Shown: positions 1 through 54,914 of the stretch, piece after piece
Position numbering within the stretch: position 1 is the stretch's first letter
How the letters are laid out: the number at the start of each line of letters is the position of its first letter
Translations under genes and position numbers: made by a program
Source of the DNA: Paralithodes platypus
Lineage: Eukaryota > Arthropoda > Malacostraca > Decapoda > Lithodidae
DNA: 64,000 nucleotides
Assembly: GCA_032716605.1 (NCBI GenBank)
Contig: CM064530.1
Location: 9,081,923-9,145,922 of the forward strand
Reading direction: 5' to 3'
The notes under the pieces: generated by a model
What the model was told of the DNA's origin: nothing
Seen by the model: the letters and a program-made list of their open reading frames with translations, nothing else
The model's database searches: none

Positions 1-93
1 AAAAATTTACAAATTTATCTTGGAAGGGGGTCTAGGGGCTGTAATTTTAAGCTTGATGGAGGTCTAGCGAACTAACTAAAAACCTCCCCTTAA
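1..93 (-). mobile_element. TTAA-flanked hairpin MITE, family F, left-truncated
   Basis: Matches the right part of the 177-513 copy (acaaatttatctt.gaaggggg, agcttgatggaggtctagcg) and ends cctccccTTAA at 90-93. Confidence 0.7.
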
Positions 94-176
94 AACCCCT
101 TATATCCTGTAGCATTTTGTAGTACAGTATCTCTCTCCCGTTTCCTGTAATGTCTTTAGTGCTTGAGCTCCTATGT

Positions 177-513
177 TTAAGGGGATAAGGTCGCTTTTCT
201 AGACCACCTTCTCCCTCATATTTAGACCCATTAGTTTGGCGATTTTATGAACTTTCGCCCCATTTATGTCAATTTTAAGACCTTTCCAGTCAATTAGGTC
301 TCGATTTTTTCCTGGCGAGCGAAAGCGAGCCTGTAATTTAAGAGGAATCGGCCTTCGGCCAGGACATTTTTCTACCGAAAAATGTACAAATTTATCTTGA
401 AAGGGGGTCTAGGGCCCAGGGGGCTTCATTTTAAGCTTGGAGGTCTAGCGAGGAAACTAGAAAAATAATAAATAAATAATTGTTTTTACAAAAAGTGAAG
501 GATCTCCCCTTAA
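177..513 (+). mobile_element. TTAA-flanked MITE, family F
   Basis: TTAAGGGGA at the left and tctcccCTTAA at the right. The interior has three conserved hairpins: gcgagcgaaagcgagcc, cggccttcggcc and catttttctaccgaaaaatg. Copies: 26759-27135, 50304-50676, 59641-60024; partial at 1-93 and 22590-22700. Confidence 0.8.
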
Positions 514-544
514 TCTTATAACTACATATTTGTTTTTCACCAAC

Positions 545-662
545 CCATCAATTAATTTACAAATAAACCTAACTAATGAAATCAATGCAAGTAATGAATA
601 CATGTGATACCGGTACTTACTCCAAGGACTCGAACCGAAATTCCGCACACTAAGCAATTGGC
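545..662 (-). repeat. tRNA-derived SINE, second family
   Basis: Box B (complement) ggactcgaacc and flank shared with 47493-47625 and 57535-57630 (acatgtgatacc, gcacactaag). Confidence 0.6.
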
Positions 663-689
663 ATTTTGATAGTTTATTTTGATAGTTTA

Positions 690-1040
690 TTTTGATAGTT
701 TATTCTGGTTATCATTAGACTATTTTATACAGATTAGGAAGGATATGTGGAAGTCAGGGGGATGCTTGTGCCAGTCTTTACCCCCTTTAAACGCCCACAG
801 ATCCTTCCTAAGCTGTATAAAATCGCCTAATGAGGGCCAGAATTAACTGTCTAAATGAGTCATGATCCTCAAGGAAAACTATTTTATACAGATTAGGAAG
901 GATATGTGGAAGTCAGGGGGATGCTTGTGCCAGTCTTTACCCCTTTAAACACCCACAGATCCTTCCTAAGCTGTATAAAATCGCCTAATGAGAGCCAGAA
1001 TGAACTGTCTAAACGCGTCATGATCCTGAAGGAGTTATTA
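690..1040 (+). mobile_element. Hairpin MITE, family B, with internal 160-bp duplication
   Basis: Two near-identical units (about 717-877 and 879-1037). Each is a palindrome with arms cagattaggaaggat and atccttcctaagctg. The same core recurs at 1075, 1708, 5562, 8105, 26091, 50032, 57714 and 58980. Confidence 0.75.
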
Positions 1041-1074
1041 ACTAAGGAGATTATGTACTACCTGTAGCATCTTA

Positions 1075-1290
1075 ACCCCTACTGTACCGGCGATGTCTTT
1101 TTAATTTAACGCTAGCTACATTTAGACGATTTTGTGAAGCTTAGGAAGGGTATATGGTAGCTAAAAAGGATTAATTGAGATAGTCTGTAGCCTTTTTAAT
1201 GGGTAGACGTCCTTCCTAAGCTGAATGAAATCGTCTAACAGTTGCCAGAGTGTAATGATAAGGATGTCACCGGCGGAGCAATTATGTTTG
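1075..1290 (+). mobile_element. Hairpin MITE, family B
   Basis: Palindromic: catttagacgattttgtgaa then gcttaggaaggg, against gtccttcctaagctgaatga then aatcgtctaacagttg. Ends near ccggcgatgtc / gatgtcaccgg. Confidence 0.7.
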
Positions 1291-1707
1291 AAGACTTGAA
1301 TGAATATCAGACGAATTACATGAAAATCAACATGAATTAGCATTGTTTTGGCCATTTTATCACTTCCAGACATAAATGTAAAGATAAATCATAATTGTTT
1401 CCTTATATATACAATAATATAGATTACAAATAATAGACTTGGCTTTCCTTTGATATCCTGAGTCATCTTTGTAGCCACTCCTACTTCCTGTAACCTTGTT
1501 TGTAGTATATATCTTGTACCCAGCAACATTTTAGTCACTCATAGCTCCTGTAATCTTATAACTAACTTTTTGTAATAGTATACCGGTACCACTTCCTTAT
1601 CTCTTATAGCCAATTGTATTGGAGCCATTCCTTTTTTTTTTTCTTTTTATCTTTCCTGATTCCTGTAATATTATCGTCCCTTATAGTCCTGTAATCTTGT
1701 ATCCTAC

Positions 1708-1916
1708 TTAACCCTCTGAGTATGGACGACGCACGCACTTTTCGGTTTTCTGGCTATTATTAGACGATTTTCATATTAGGATGGGTATATGGAAGTCAGA
1801 GGGTTGATTGAGATATGCTTTATCCTTTTAAATTCCCACAGATCCTTCCTAAGCTATATACAATGGTTTAATGTTAGCAAAAATGAACTGCTTAAACGCA
1901 TCCTATCCACAAGGTA
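1708..1916 (+). mobile_element. Hairpin MITE, family B
   Basis: Starts TTAACCCTCTGAGTATGGAC. The arms attagacgatttt.atattaggat and atccttcctaagctatata pair. Confidence 0.65.
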
Positions 1917-2040
1917 TGGTAGTCAAATTTGTGTATTCATTCGTCTATCACTTGTAGCACCATTTTGGTTTATTTTATTACAGGTGCATTTTCCAAGATG
2001 TATCGTGAATTTTAGGGTGTATTCTTGAGACAAACAAGAC

Positions 2041-5215
<3,175 letters not shown>

Positions 5216-5446
5216 TATAGTAGACTATAACTTTATTTTCAACTGACGATAAATTGTAACTCTTAGCAGCTAATTTCTCGATACTTAATGGAAAAATGTG
5301 TAACTACTATGTCTCGGCATCATATTAGACCAGATTTTATATAATTAGCACCATACTTCACTTCAAAATCTTCAAAATAACTGAGAAATCATGATGGGAA
5401 CTTTGCAATTTACCGTCAGTTGAAAAGAAACCGAGTATGGGTAGAT
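5216..5446. mobile_element. Short MITE, family K
   Basis: Inverted ends ttttcaactgacgataaatt and aatttaccgtcagttgaaaa then gaaaccgagt. Further copies at 16783-16992 and 53838-54018. Confidence 0.65.
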
Positions 5447-5561
5447 TGGAGTTTTCTACACTCTTTTTGTATATACTGTAATGTTGGGGTTCAGGTTTTC
5501 TGATGTTTGAAAGAGTAGTTTGTGTGGGATAGTTCATTCTTGTCCAGTAGCCAAGTTATTC

Positions 5562-5790
5562 TTAACCCTTTCAGTATTTGAGGATGCTGTATAATTTTAT
5601 TCTGGTTAACATTAAACGATTTTGCTCAGGCTTGGTAAACCCTCTACGAGTTAAATGGCTAAACACTCAAATAGCCTAACCCTCTGTCAAAAACAATTCC
5701 TTTCTAAACGGAAGCAAATATTCTACTAATAGCCAGAATACAAGGAAGAAACGCATCCTAGTAGGCCTATCTTGAAAGGCAAAGGGTTAA
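5562..5790 (+). mobile_element. Hairpin MITE, family B
   Basis: TTAACCCTTTCAGTATTTGA at the left and ggcaaaGGGTTAA at the right; TTAA at both ends (5562-5565, 5787-5790). Arms carry gaggatgc / gcatcct and ttattctggtta / tagccagaata. Confidence 0.72.
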
Positions 5791-6200
5791 ACTATATCGA
5801 GCCCACGAGGGTTACCACTGAGGGTTACTCGAGATATCAATGCTAAATTGTCGATGTTTTGCTACCATGTACGAACTCTAAATATGCATTTTTAAAAGGA
5901 CTGTATGGCTATTGGACGAGACTGTACTACATTAATGTTTCTGTAATTAACTAGGTATTTAGAAAACTGAATGTATTATTTCTTAAGGATTTCTAAAAAA
6001 AAAAAAAATAGAATATAAATATGCGGAAATCTTTAGGCTATGCGGACAGTTTTATGCTACATGTAATAAGGGTGTATAAATAGTAATTAGGCTATAGTAC
6101 TCTTTTGCTATGTTCACCTACTGTAGCCTATATATGAATTTATTGTAAAAAGTGTTGTTATTTTTTGCCGATCAAATTTACATTAAAGTTATCATGTGTA

Positions 6201-6866
6201 AAGCTCGGTTCACACATACATACACGAATTAACGTCCCGTCCGGCCCCGACCTCTTAATTCGCCTGCAAACGGGCAAGGACGCCGGCAAAATCGCCTATG
6301 GACGGTACAGGGATGTGTGGTGTCGCCAGCACACGGGAGGGGGGGCGGGAGGCGGGAGGCGGCGACCATTTCGTGCATGCATAAAATGGTCGGTGTGGGC
6401 CGGGGCAACTTCCACAAAACGTGTCAGGCCGGGACACACATGGGAGCATTCGGCGTCTAGACGCCAACTGGGGGGGGTCTAGACGCCAACTGGGGGGGAG
6501 GGTCTAGACGCCAACTAGGGGGGTCTAGACGCTGACAAATGGGATGAGAACGGCGGAAAAAAAACGTTGAAAGGAGAGTCGGCGATGTGGCACCGTCGTG
6601 TCACGTGAGCTGGTGACACCTCACATCCATGTACCGACCATAGGCGATTTTGCCGGCGTCCCTGCTCATTTGCAGGCGAATTAAGGGGTCGGGGACGGAC
6701 GGAACGTTAATTCGTGCATGTGTGAACCGAGCAAAAGGGGTCGGGGACGGACGGGATGTTAATTTGTGCATGTGTACACATGGGGCCTCCAGATTGATGC
6801 CGTCCTGCCTATTTTTTTGGTCGTGGCCGGACGGAACGTTAATTCGTGCATGTGTGAACCGAGCTT
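6201..6866. mobile_element. Foldback DNA element with TA duplication and internal tandem repeats
   Basis: Ends aagctcggttcacacat and atgtgtgaaccgagctt, flanked by TA. Long inner inverted repeat: 6205-6330 against 6608-6735 (gacgccggcaaaatcgccta and its complement). The right side carries further copies of the arm at 6733-6775 and 6820-6866. A minisatellite lies at 6452-6535. Confidence 0.78.
6452..6535. repeat. Minisatellite, about 21-bp unit, four copies
   Basis: Unit gtctagacgccaactgggg repeated with small length changes in the G run. The unit carries the palindrome gtctagac. Confidence 0.85.
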
Positions 6867-6887
6867 TAGTCAACCCTTGTATACATA

Positions 6888-6892
<5 letters not shown>

Positions 6893-6965
<73 letters not shown>
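6893..6965. repeat. (GA)n microsatellite
   Basis: About 73 bp of uninterrupted GA, just right of the foldback element. Confidence 0.95.
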
Positions 6966-6971
<6 letters not shown>

Positions 6972-8104
6972 AAAAATAAAAGTAAACTCCAGATGTCCCC
7001 CTTGTCATTGTTAATTTGCCTTATACATTATAATATAGTTACAGTACTGTACTGTTTAACTACCTTGTATTTGTGTACAGTAGAGATCCTATTGTAACAA
7101 AGACCGGCCACCTCCACCTTCTTGATTCCACTGGTAATACTTGGTTCTCTTTACACTCAAATATCCAATACCCATAATAATCTGGTACGGGACCGGTACA
7201 GGATATATAATTTGGTATTATACTGTATATACTGATATATTCTAAAATTATCTACATGGTCAAAAATGAAATAAATGCCTGTTATTTGATCATTGAACTT
7301 TGAAGCACCTACAGTATATGGCAGCCACAGAAAAGATTACCATTCTTTCTTACTACAGGATCTCTTGTGTCCAGTGATAGTTAAGCTCAAAAATTGTATC
7401 CCACATTCACTAAAGAAACTTTAGTTCCACTTTAATAATAATAATCATCTTGGGTCTATTATTGAGCACCATTCTCTCTAGCCTCCGCTCAGAGATTCAG
7501 TACTGCTGTAACAGCCAGATGTCATTACCCATCCCCTTGCTCAAGGGAGGCTGTACCAACCAGGGCTAGTGAAAAAAAAGCACGCTTGAGCGGGCGCAAA
7601 CTCGAGACTCCTGTAGGACGTCACAAAGCGCTTCACTAAACCAGCTGGCTGGCTTTTGATAGAAGAAACAGTAATCCTCAATAGAACTGAACAAAGCTTG
7701 AATATAAAATTGTTTTCATGTGTACTAACAATTTTGTTTTTAATTGTAGAGTTGGAAATAACGGAAGTATGATACAATTTAGGAGTTATACATCCCTGGC
7801 ACCATCCAATATTATGAAAAATGTACAGACACTAGTACCCCTACCAGCAATATTGTTAAGTCCTCCTTCCCTTAAACCCCTACCACCAATAATGTTACGT
7901 CCTCCTTCCCTTCAACCTCTGTATAAAGTAACAACTGTCCCTCCCGGCGACAATGTACAATCGCCTGCAGTGAAACGTAGTACAAACATCATTGCACAAT
8001 TCTGATACGCATATGATATAATTTGAAACATTCCCTTTAAATGCAAGTCCAAGTCTATTTTTTCCCTCAGTCTATACTCAGTGTCCCAAACGTACCATCT
8101 ACAT
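6966..8104. other. No gene recognised
   Basis: AT-rich. A 95-codon open stretch at 7718-8005 holds a short internal duplication (ccaccaataatgtta.gtcct / ccagcaatattgttaagtcc) and follows a plausible acceptor at 7749, but it has no family match and does not fit the phase of EML exon 1. Confidence 0.4.
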
Positions 8105-8315
8105 TTAACCCGTTCAATACCGATGATATGCTTTTCATTATATTCTGGCAATGATTAGAGGATTTTATTCAGTTTAGGAAGTACCTGTAGCTATAAGGTT
8201 TCAAAATATCTCAACTAACCCATTTTACTACCACAGATCCTTCTTAAGCTGCATAGTATCTTTTAAATATAGCTAGAATAAAATATAACGCACGTCGCTG
8301 GTACTCAAAGGGTTG
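8105..8315 (+). mobile_element. Hairpin MITE, family B
   Basis: Starts TTAACCCGTTCAATACCGAT and ends gtactcaaaggg. Inner arms gattttattcagtttaggaa and gatccttcttaagctgcata. Confidence 0.68.
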
Positions 8316-8500
8316 TTGTTGTTGTTGTTGTTGTTCCCCAAGCTGCCTGGCCGAACAGCCCCAAGGCCCCGAGTAAGGCCAAGGCCATAAACGAGCGCCC
8401 CCACAGAACCCTCCCTGCCGACCACAATAAAGCCTGGGTGACCGAAGCCACTCCATGGCGGGGAGCTGAGAGGGTGCGTAAACGCCCGGGAAAAGGGTTA
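8312..8500 (-). repeat. (AAC)n-tailed LINE/SINE 3' end
   Basis: (GTT)n then ccccaagctgcctggccgaa and cacaataaagcctgggtgac. On the - strand it ends in an (AAC)n tail, like a non-LTR 3' end. Homologous to 51419-51660; a short piece lies at 58397-58435. Confidence 0.65.
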
Positions 8501-9190
8501 TACACGATTGTCCATCAAATACCATGAAAGATACCAATTAATGCAAGTTAGCAAACACACCTAACTCCTTAGGAAAGGAACCCACATACCCATTTCCCCT
8601 TAATGTTTTGAAACCTTTGATGAAATAAAACAAATTAAATATTATTGAATCCCCTATATCTAATAAACTACAGTACCCCTTTTAAGTACACCCAAAAGCA
8701 CCATCCAACACAAGCACACCCAAACCTATAGAGAAGGAACCCACCTATCTTACCCATTCTCTCTTACTACGGTACTTTGAAACTCCTATACTGTATATAT
8801 TTCACACCATCTACCATAGTGAATCCCCTAGATTTAACCCGTCCCATCTAATACAACCTTTAATACCACTGAAAACCATAGACACACCTACTTCAAGCAT
8901 TTGGTCAAAACAATGTAGTGCACAATATTGCATATTTTTTCAAAGTGCCAATGTCACAATTAATCCCCCAGAATATATGATTCTAGCATATTCATAACAT
9001 GTCTGAAGAAATGCTTCAGACAATGTTTGAGAGAGCGTGTGTCCGCGGCCTAACACAATCCCTCTTAGCATTCAATATAGAATAAATCCACCTACCCATT
9101 CTCCCTTTGTTCATTGAAACCCATAGATAAAATCACATCCCCTAAACACCACCATTAACCCCTTCTAACTCGCATCTATTCGACCCACAG
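8501..9190. other. Presumed intron upstream of EML exon 1
   Basis: AT- and C-rich unique-looking sequence leading to the acceptor at 9190. No repeat or exon recognised. Confidence 0.4.
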
Positions 9191-49296
<40,106 letters not shown>

Positions 49297-50031
49297 TTGG
49301 CGAATATGGATGAGTGATCTTCTATTTACTCCGCTTCTTCCAACTGATTCATGACCACGGATGACTATTTGTCTTTACACAGCAAGCAAAGAGGAGTCAA
49401 CTTCAAGAATTAAAGGCTTGAAGAGAGAATGGGAAATATTTAACAAGGATGGATAATACTGGAGTACACATCATGATTCATGTGGCTCAAAGACAAAAAA
49501 AAAGTTTATTATGACTGGCTCTGAGAGAGAACACTTTTTTAACTGAATCTATTATTTAGCTCACATGCTTCCAAAAAGTATTGAGTAAGATGCAGCATCA
49601 TAAGAAAAGAAGTTATGAAGAGGCAAAGTTTAATTGAAGGCAATATTGAAGACAAGACTACAAGGAGTGATAAATGGACTAAGTGTGTAAAGATATTTTT
49701 AAAATGTAGTTTTTTATGCTTCCGAAGAGCCTGCCAGACTTGTCAATGATGACTTTGCTGCTGTTCTAGATATAAGTGTAGCGCCTCAGTCGTTTTGCTA
49801 GAAATATATTTTTTATTCCCGCAGTATATCTAGATGGTGTACAGGTAATATTTTAGCTTTTCACATGCAGGAAATGCAATTGACAAACTTAGGGTGCAAA
49901 AATATTAATACTATGCCGTGTTATTTGCAAAAATGCTATGTATAATTTATATCATAAGCAATAGCAAGGTGATATAAACAAGTGTAAAATATATAAAGAT
50001 TGTTTATTTTATATACATACTGCCTATGGAT
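49297..50031 (+). other. Probable EML 3' untranslated region
   Basis: Sequence after the stop codon without a recognisable repeat until a MITE at 50032. ATTAAA occurs near 49409 and TATAAA near 49990. No AATAAA is seen before 50222, which lies inside the MITE. The polyadenylation site is not determined. Confidence 0.5.
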
Positions 50032-50287
50032 TAGCCCCTTCAATACTGTGGCAACATTTTACTTTTATTCGGGCTATTACTAGACAACTTTATTCAGCTT
50101 AGGAAGGACCTCTGGGAATCAAAGAGGTTTTATGCTATTACTAGACAACTTTATTCAGCTTAGGAAGGACCGCTGGGAATCAAAGGGGTAAAAATTATCT
50201 CTACTAACCCTTCCAAAACCGAATAAAATTATCTAACGTTAGCCAGATGAAGCTTAAAATTACGCCGCCACGATATTGAAGGGGCTA
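50032..50287 (+). mobile_element. Hairpin MITE, family B, with internal duplication
   Basis: Ends gccccttcaatac / gatattgaaggggc. About 60 bp of the left arm (gctattactagacaacttta then ttcagcttaggaaggacc) is tandemly doubled. Confidence 0.7.
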
Positions 50288-50303
50288 AGGATTATTCTGC
50301 TGA

Positions 50304-50676
50304 TTAAGGGAGCCCACCTCGCTTTTTTTTTCTCTTTCTCTCCCCCTCTCTTTGGCTTGTATCCATTCGGCCCCATTCAGCCCACTGTTTTAAGATGTTT
50401 ACCCCCATTCAGGTGTCAATATTTTTCTGGCGAGCAGTATATATATTTTTGGTTTAACAGCAAGCTAAATTTGTATATTTTTCTATAGAAAAATTTCTCC
50501 GGCAAAGCCGGATTTCTCCATACAATGCTGGCTCGCTATCGCTCGCCAGGAAGAAATCGACACCTGGATGGGGATAAACGTCTTAAAACAGTTGGTTGAA
50601 TGGGGCCGAATGGATACAAGCCAGGGAAAGAGAGAAAAGGAGAGAAAGATAAAAAAAAGACGGTGACCCCCCTTAA
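50304..50676 (-). mobile_element. TTAA-flanked MITE, family F
   Basis: TTAA at 50304-50307 and 50673-50676. The interior hairpin is ccggcaaagccgg, in the place where other copies have ccggccttcggcc: the stem is kept while its sequence differs. Confidence 0.78.
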
Positions 50677-51084
50677 TGTGTCCAATTAGGTTGTGAATGT
50701 GACAGAATTAGGTGCTGAATATATAGGAAGACATGTCAAATATTATACCAGCTTGAATGTATTATAATGATGACGAGTAAATGTAATTGCACATTGCAGA
50801 TATTTTTTATACAACCCCTTAAAAGTTAATTTCAAATTTTGGTATCACAGATCAATGATTTAGTTCACAATTTAGAGGTCCTGTAGTAAGTAAGAGAGAG
50901 AGAGAGAGGGGCCATCTTCTACTTCGGACATCATTTTAGTGCCGTAATTATCTAAAAATAAGGTCATCTGTAATTTTTTATCATGTGGAATTATCATCAA
51001 ATCAAATATAATATATCCAGTACCAGTATTTCAGAATGTTTGTTATGGGTAGGGATATATTTTAGTGTAAAGAAAGGTTATTTT

Positions 51085-51412
51085 AGTTCCCCAGATTATC
51101 TGGCCGAAAGAACAGTCTCGAGTCCGGTTGACTGAAGCCTCTCCAGATGCTCGGGCCCTCGAAGAGGCCAGGGTGAGATGAGATCTGTCTCTGAGAGCGC
51201 AGCGGGGTGGGGATTATCAGCCCATGGGCTTGCACCCCCGGGCCAATGCCCCCACTGTCCGCAGCCCCCATTGCAGTGCCACTTAATTGGGCGATCTCGT
51301 AAGCACCTAGAAGGAAAAGTAGTACTGTACTGTACAGGAAAAGAGACGGACAGAAACTACTAAGGTTGGGTAGAGTATGCCAAACCTCACTCTGGATAGA
51401 ACAAGCCCTCAC
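51085..51412 (-). repeat. (AAC)n-tailed repeat, second subfamily
   Basis: Second copy of the 28455-28770 repeat, directly followed by the longer (AAC)n-tailed repeat. It may be a composite of two nested insertions. Confidence 0.6.
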
Positions 51413-51418
51413 CCATGT

Positions 51419-51990
51419 AAAGATAGGTTGTTGTTGTTGTTGTTGTTCCCCAAGCTGCCTGGCCGAACAGCCCCAAGGCCCCGAGCAATTCCAAGGCCAT
51501 AACCGAGCGCGCCCCCACAGAACCCTCCCTGCCGACCACAATAAAGCCTGGGTGACTGAAGCCACTCCATGGCGGGGAGCTGAGGAGGGTGCGGAAACGC
51601 CCGGGAAACCAAAGCCCCACCCAGGGCCCTGTGCCCCTCAGCAATTATGAAGAGAAAGTTGAGGGGCAAGGGAAAAATGTGACGCTTTGGCTTCCAATCT
51701 TGGTAGATTGGGAGGTCAATCCACGGAAAAGACGCCGTCACTTGAGATCTAGAAAATATATAAGTTAAAGGAACAGTCAGAGTAAGCTATGGGTATGGCA
51801 GAGATCGCTCAGTTCTCACTCTGATAGACCAGCCCATCACCACATGACTAGAACCCAATCCTCTCAGCATCAGCTAGGAAAGGCCCTAGAAAGCCGCCTT
51901 TGGCGGGGGGATAGCTCCCCTATTTCAACCCCTTTCGGGGTCGGGCACCCGCCCTGTAAAGATAGGTTAATGACATCAGTGGCACCGATG
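51419..51990 (-). repeat. (AAC)n-tailed LINE/SINE 3' end, longer copy
   Basis: Same 3' part as at 8312, extended by sequence up to cccgccctgtaaagatagg. The - strand is open over 110 codons with a Gly/Leu/Pro-rich product of no recognised family. Confidence 0.6.
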
Positions 51991-52183
51991 TGGTGGAGGT
52001 CAGCCAATCTCTGCTACTATAGAGTCTCTAGTTCACATTATAGTACCGCTACACATTTTTAATTCCAGTATTTTTATGAAACTCTGATTAGCCATAGTAC
52101 CCTCTCTTGTAGAACTATTTTGATGTTTATGATAGTGTGAATGTTGTGGTTTTTATATATCGGATTTCCTTTTACTGCTGTTT

Positions 52184-52393
52184 AGGGTGTCAAACGAAAG
52201 CCGAGTCATTATTTATCGGCTATACTATTGTACATATAAAGATACATTTATGATTTGGCTCAAATTAGGTCTTTGGAAGTAAGAAAATGGCCAAAATAAT
52301 GCAATTTCCTGTAATTTTCTTGTATTCCTTTTCATATCCATTCAAGTCTTTAAACAAAATTGCTCCTGTTTGACACTGCTCCTGTTTGACACC
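52184..52393. mobile_element. Short MITE, family G
   Basis: Inverted ends agggtgtcaaacgaaagcc and tgtttgacaccct. Interior caaattaggtctttggaagt and atattcaagtctttaaacaa-like blocks recur at 59400-59605. Confidence 0.6.
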
Positions 52394-52637
52394 CTTCTGC
52401 TGTTAGTTATTTATTTACAGCTCTTACAGTCGCTGATGTAAACAAGTCTTAGTAATACCTCGGTCATCACACCATCAAAGTGATTAGAAGAATGTGGCGT
52501 TAAGCACTAATGAAAATATAAGGAAAGAGGCGTGACATAGGAAGAAATGTTACTAAGTTTGACATGAATATTCCACATCAGAGTATGGATACATAAAGAT
52601 TGATACATGGTAGATAGACAGTTCATAAATACATGGG

Positions 52638-52638
<1 letters not shown>

Positions 52639-52684
<46 letters not shown>
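52639..52684. repeat. (TA)n then (GA)n microsatellite
   Basis: About 36 bp of TA followed by gagaga. Confidence 0.9.
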
Positions 52685-53462
52685 TTATTTCCGACAGTTT
52701 GATAGATTTTTTTTATCAGAAGGCAAACCGTGGTAGTGTTGCTTCAAGACCGAGTTGAGTGTGAGAGGGAAAACGGAAAAATGTGCATGAAGTTGTAATA
52801 TTTTAATATTTTAGCCATTTAATCACTTCCAGTGGCATAATGGGAACTATAGAGCATACATTTAACTTGTATATTAATTAATGATAAAATATATGAAACT
52901 CTACAACTGAAATGCATGCTGTGCACAGCAAAAAGAAATATTAACAAGTCTCAGCACAAAAATAGCAAAACAGAATCACAATAAGTGAAAAATTACCATT
53001 TGTTTAGCACAAAAAATAGAAACAATATTTGAAACAAATTTAAAGAAAAAACTCAGGCTGCCACCTGGCCAGCGTAAAGCTCCCTGGACAGCACTTCTAC
53101 AAGACAGAGCCCGAATGGACAACATAACAGAAAACAATGAACACACAAAAACAAAATACAAATTCACACACATCTAGGTCACCCAGGAGAAGATAACTTA
53201 AGTCCTCTCGTCAACATCACAGGAGAAATTCAAACGCGTGGATCATAAGAAGCACTGAAAACAAGCAACTTGGTTTTGAGACAAGGTATACAAAGTTTCT
53301 CGTTTGCCAGCCCGTTGTTGATGGATAATTCGATTGATGATGAGGTTGCTGCACTCTTTGATATAATCTTAATTTAATCTACCTTTGCTTGTATGGTTGT
53401 CGCTGCTTTATTCAGTCTTCCTGTCCAGTCAGTCCATACAAGTGTATTGTCATATATTTATA

Positions 53463-53784
53463 CAGTAATTCCTCACTTATAGTTGTAGTTGCATTCCGGA
53501 AATACAAGACCAATTATAATTTAAAACTTGCAAAATAAACAAACCAAAACAGGAACGGCACAATATCAAAACAAAAGAACTTATCAAAATCACTACGTAG
53601 AAATAACTGACACAGCTTTACGTGTAACATTTATTTTGTAATTTTTCTTGTAATTATGCATCATTTTTGACTCATTTACAACTTCATAACGAAACTTAGC
53701 TTTAAATATAATGTGTTCCTTAATAATGAACAGTGTAATTATGAAACCAATCAAAATAAGGTCATTGTAAATGAGGAGTACCTG
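53463..53784. mobile_element. Tigger-like MITE with TA duplication
   Basis: Ends cagtaattcctcacttata and taaatgaggagtacctg, flanked by TA. An interior piece (caggaacgg.acaatat, gaacttatcaaaatcac) recurs at 22500-22600. Confidence 0.75.
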
Positions 53785-53837
53785 TAATGTATATACTGTA
53801 CTGAAGTAAGAAAGTGATAAAGTCTCAATACAACACT

Positions 53838-54018
53838 GCTCAGTTTTATTTCGGCTGACGTTAACTTGAATCCCTTACCAACTGATTTCTCGATGCTTAA
53901 TGGAAAAATATTAAACTTATTAGTCTGTCATATTAATGCCAGGTTTTTAAAATGAACAACAATATCTTTGTAATAGTTGAGGACATGCTAATTTTCAGTC
54001 AGGTGAAAATAACTGACG
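53838..54018. mobile_element. Short MITE, family K, diverged
   Basis: ctcagttttatttcggctga at the left and gtcaggtgaaaataactgac at the right. The interior gatttctcgatgcttaatgg matches the 5216 copy. Confidence 0.55.
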
Positions 54019-54291
54019 ACTGGATATACAGTACATGTACTGTACTATATATTAAAAGTTCTAAGAAGCAATGGTGTATCAAAGTGTTATAGCAAAACTT
54101 GTTTACTTTATATAGGTAATATACCTTCCACGAATATCTAAATATTTTTTCAAATGGTCAGGTTGGATTTTTTTTTTTTAATCCCAAGTGTTTTTGTTAT
54201 AAAGAGACTGCTTCAAAAGTTGAACAGTTAAACAAGAATTTTGCAAACTACAATTGTCACAAAATTATATTTCAATGTCAATATGAAGATA

Positions 54292-54914
54292 TGTTTTTCC
54301 GGTCCCGTCGCAAGACCATCGTCGCAGCCGAGCCGTTGCAAGATCATCACTAAACGGGAAAAACAACACAGGCTTGCTCTAAGCAAGCGACCGACAGCGT
54401 GCCATGTTTAAAAATATATATACAACTTCCATTTAATCGGAATAACATTCACCGCCATTTTAATTATCATAAGGATTGTATAAATGCAATTCTGATGTGC
54501 AAAAACAATCCGTAAATAGCATAGTCACAGTTCATTACAGGTTTACAGCTGGGGTTTGTTATGGTTTCCTGCTGGACAAAATCTACTCAAGCGTACTGTC
54601 CGACATTAATTTATTATCAACAATGGGATATTCGTTACTATGGCTCTTATTACTCTACTTCCTAATAATAGGCAAGTAAATTATAAGATCATGTTTGGAT
54701 AAACAATTACTGTATACCGAAATAAATTAGAATGAAGAAACAGTAAGTTGAGTGAGATGTTTCAGCTTACTGTCAACCCAGCTACGGAGTTCTCTTTCCG
54801 TCGCAAGCGAATATTGGTGTCTCGCTTGCTAAAGGTGGGCTTGCGACAGGACCGGAAAAACAGTTTTCCGGGTAGATCTTGCGACGATGGTCTTGCGACG
54901 GGACCGGAAAAACA
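54292..54914. mobile_element. DNA element with ~33-bp inverted repeats
   Basis: Ends tgtttttccggtcccgtcgc then aagaccatcgtcgca, and the complement at the right. A second, inner copy of the terminal motif lies at 54838-54862. No coding capacity seen. Confidence 0.78.

Noticed and set aside
7750..7928. Possible EML exon with a Pro/Leu repeat
   Set aside because: It has an acceptor but no convincing donor or family match, and its phase does not fit exon 1. The repeat looks like a small local duplication.
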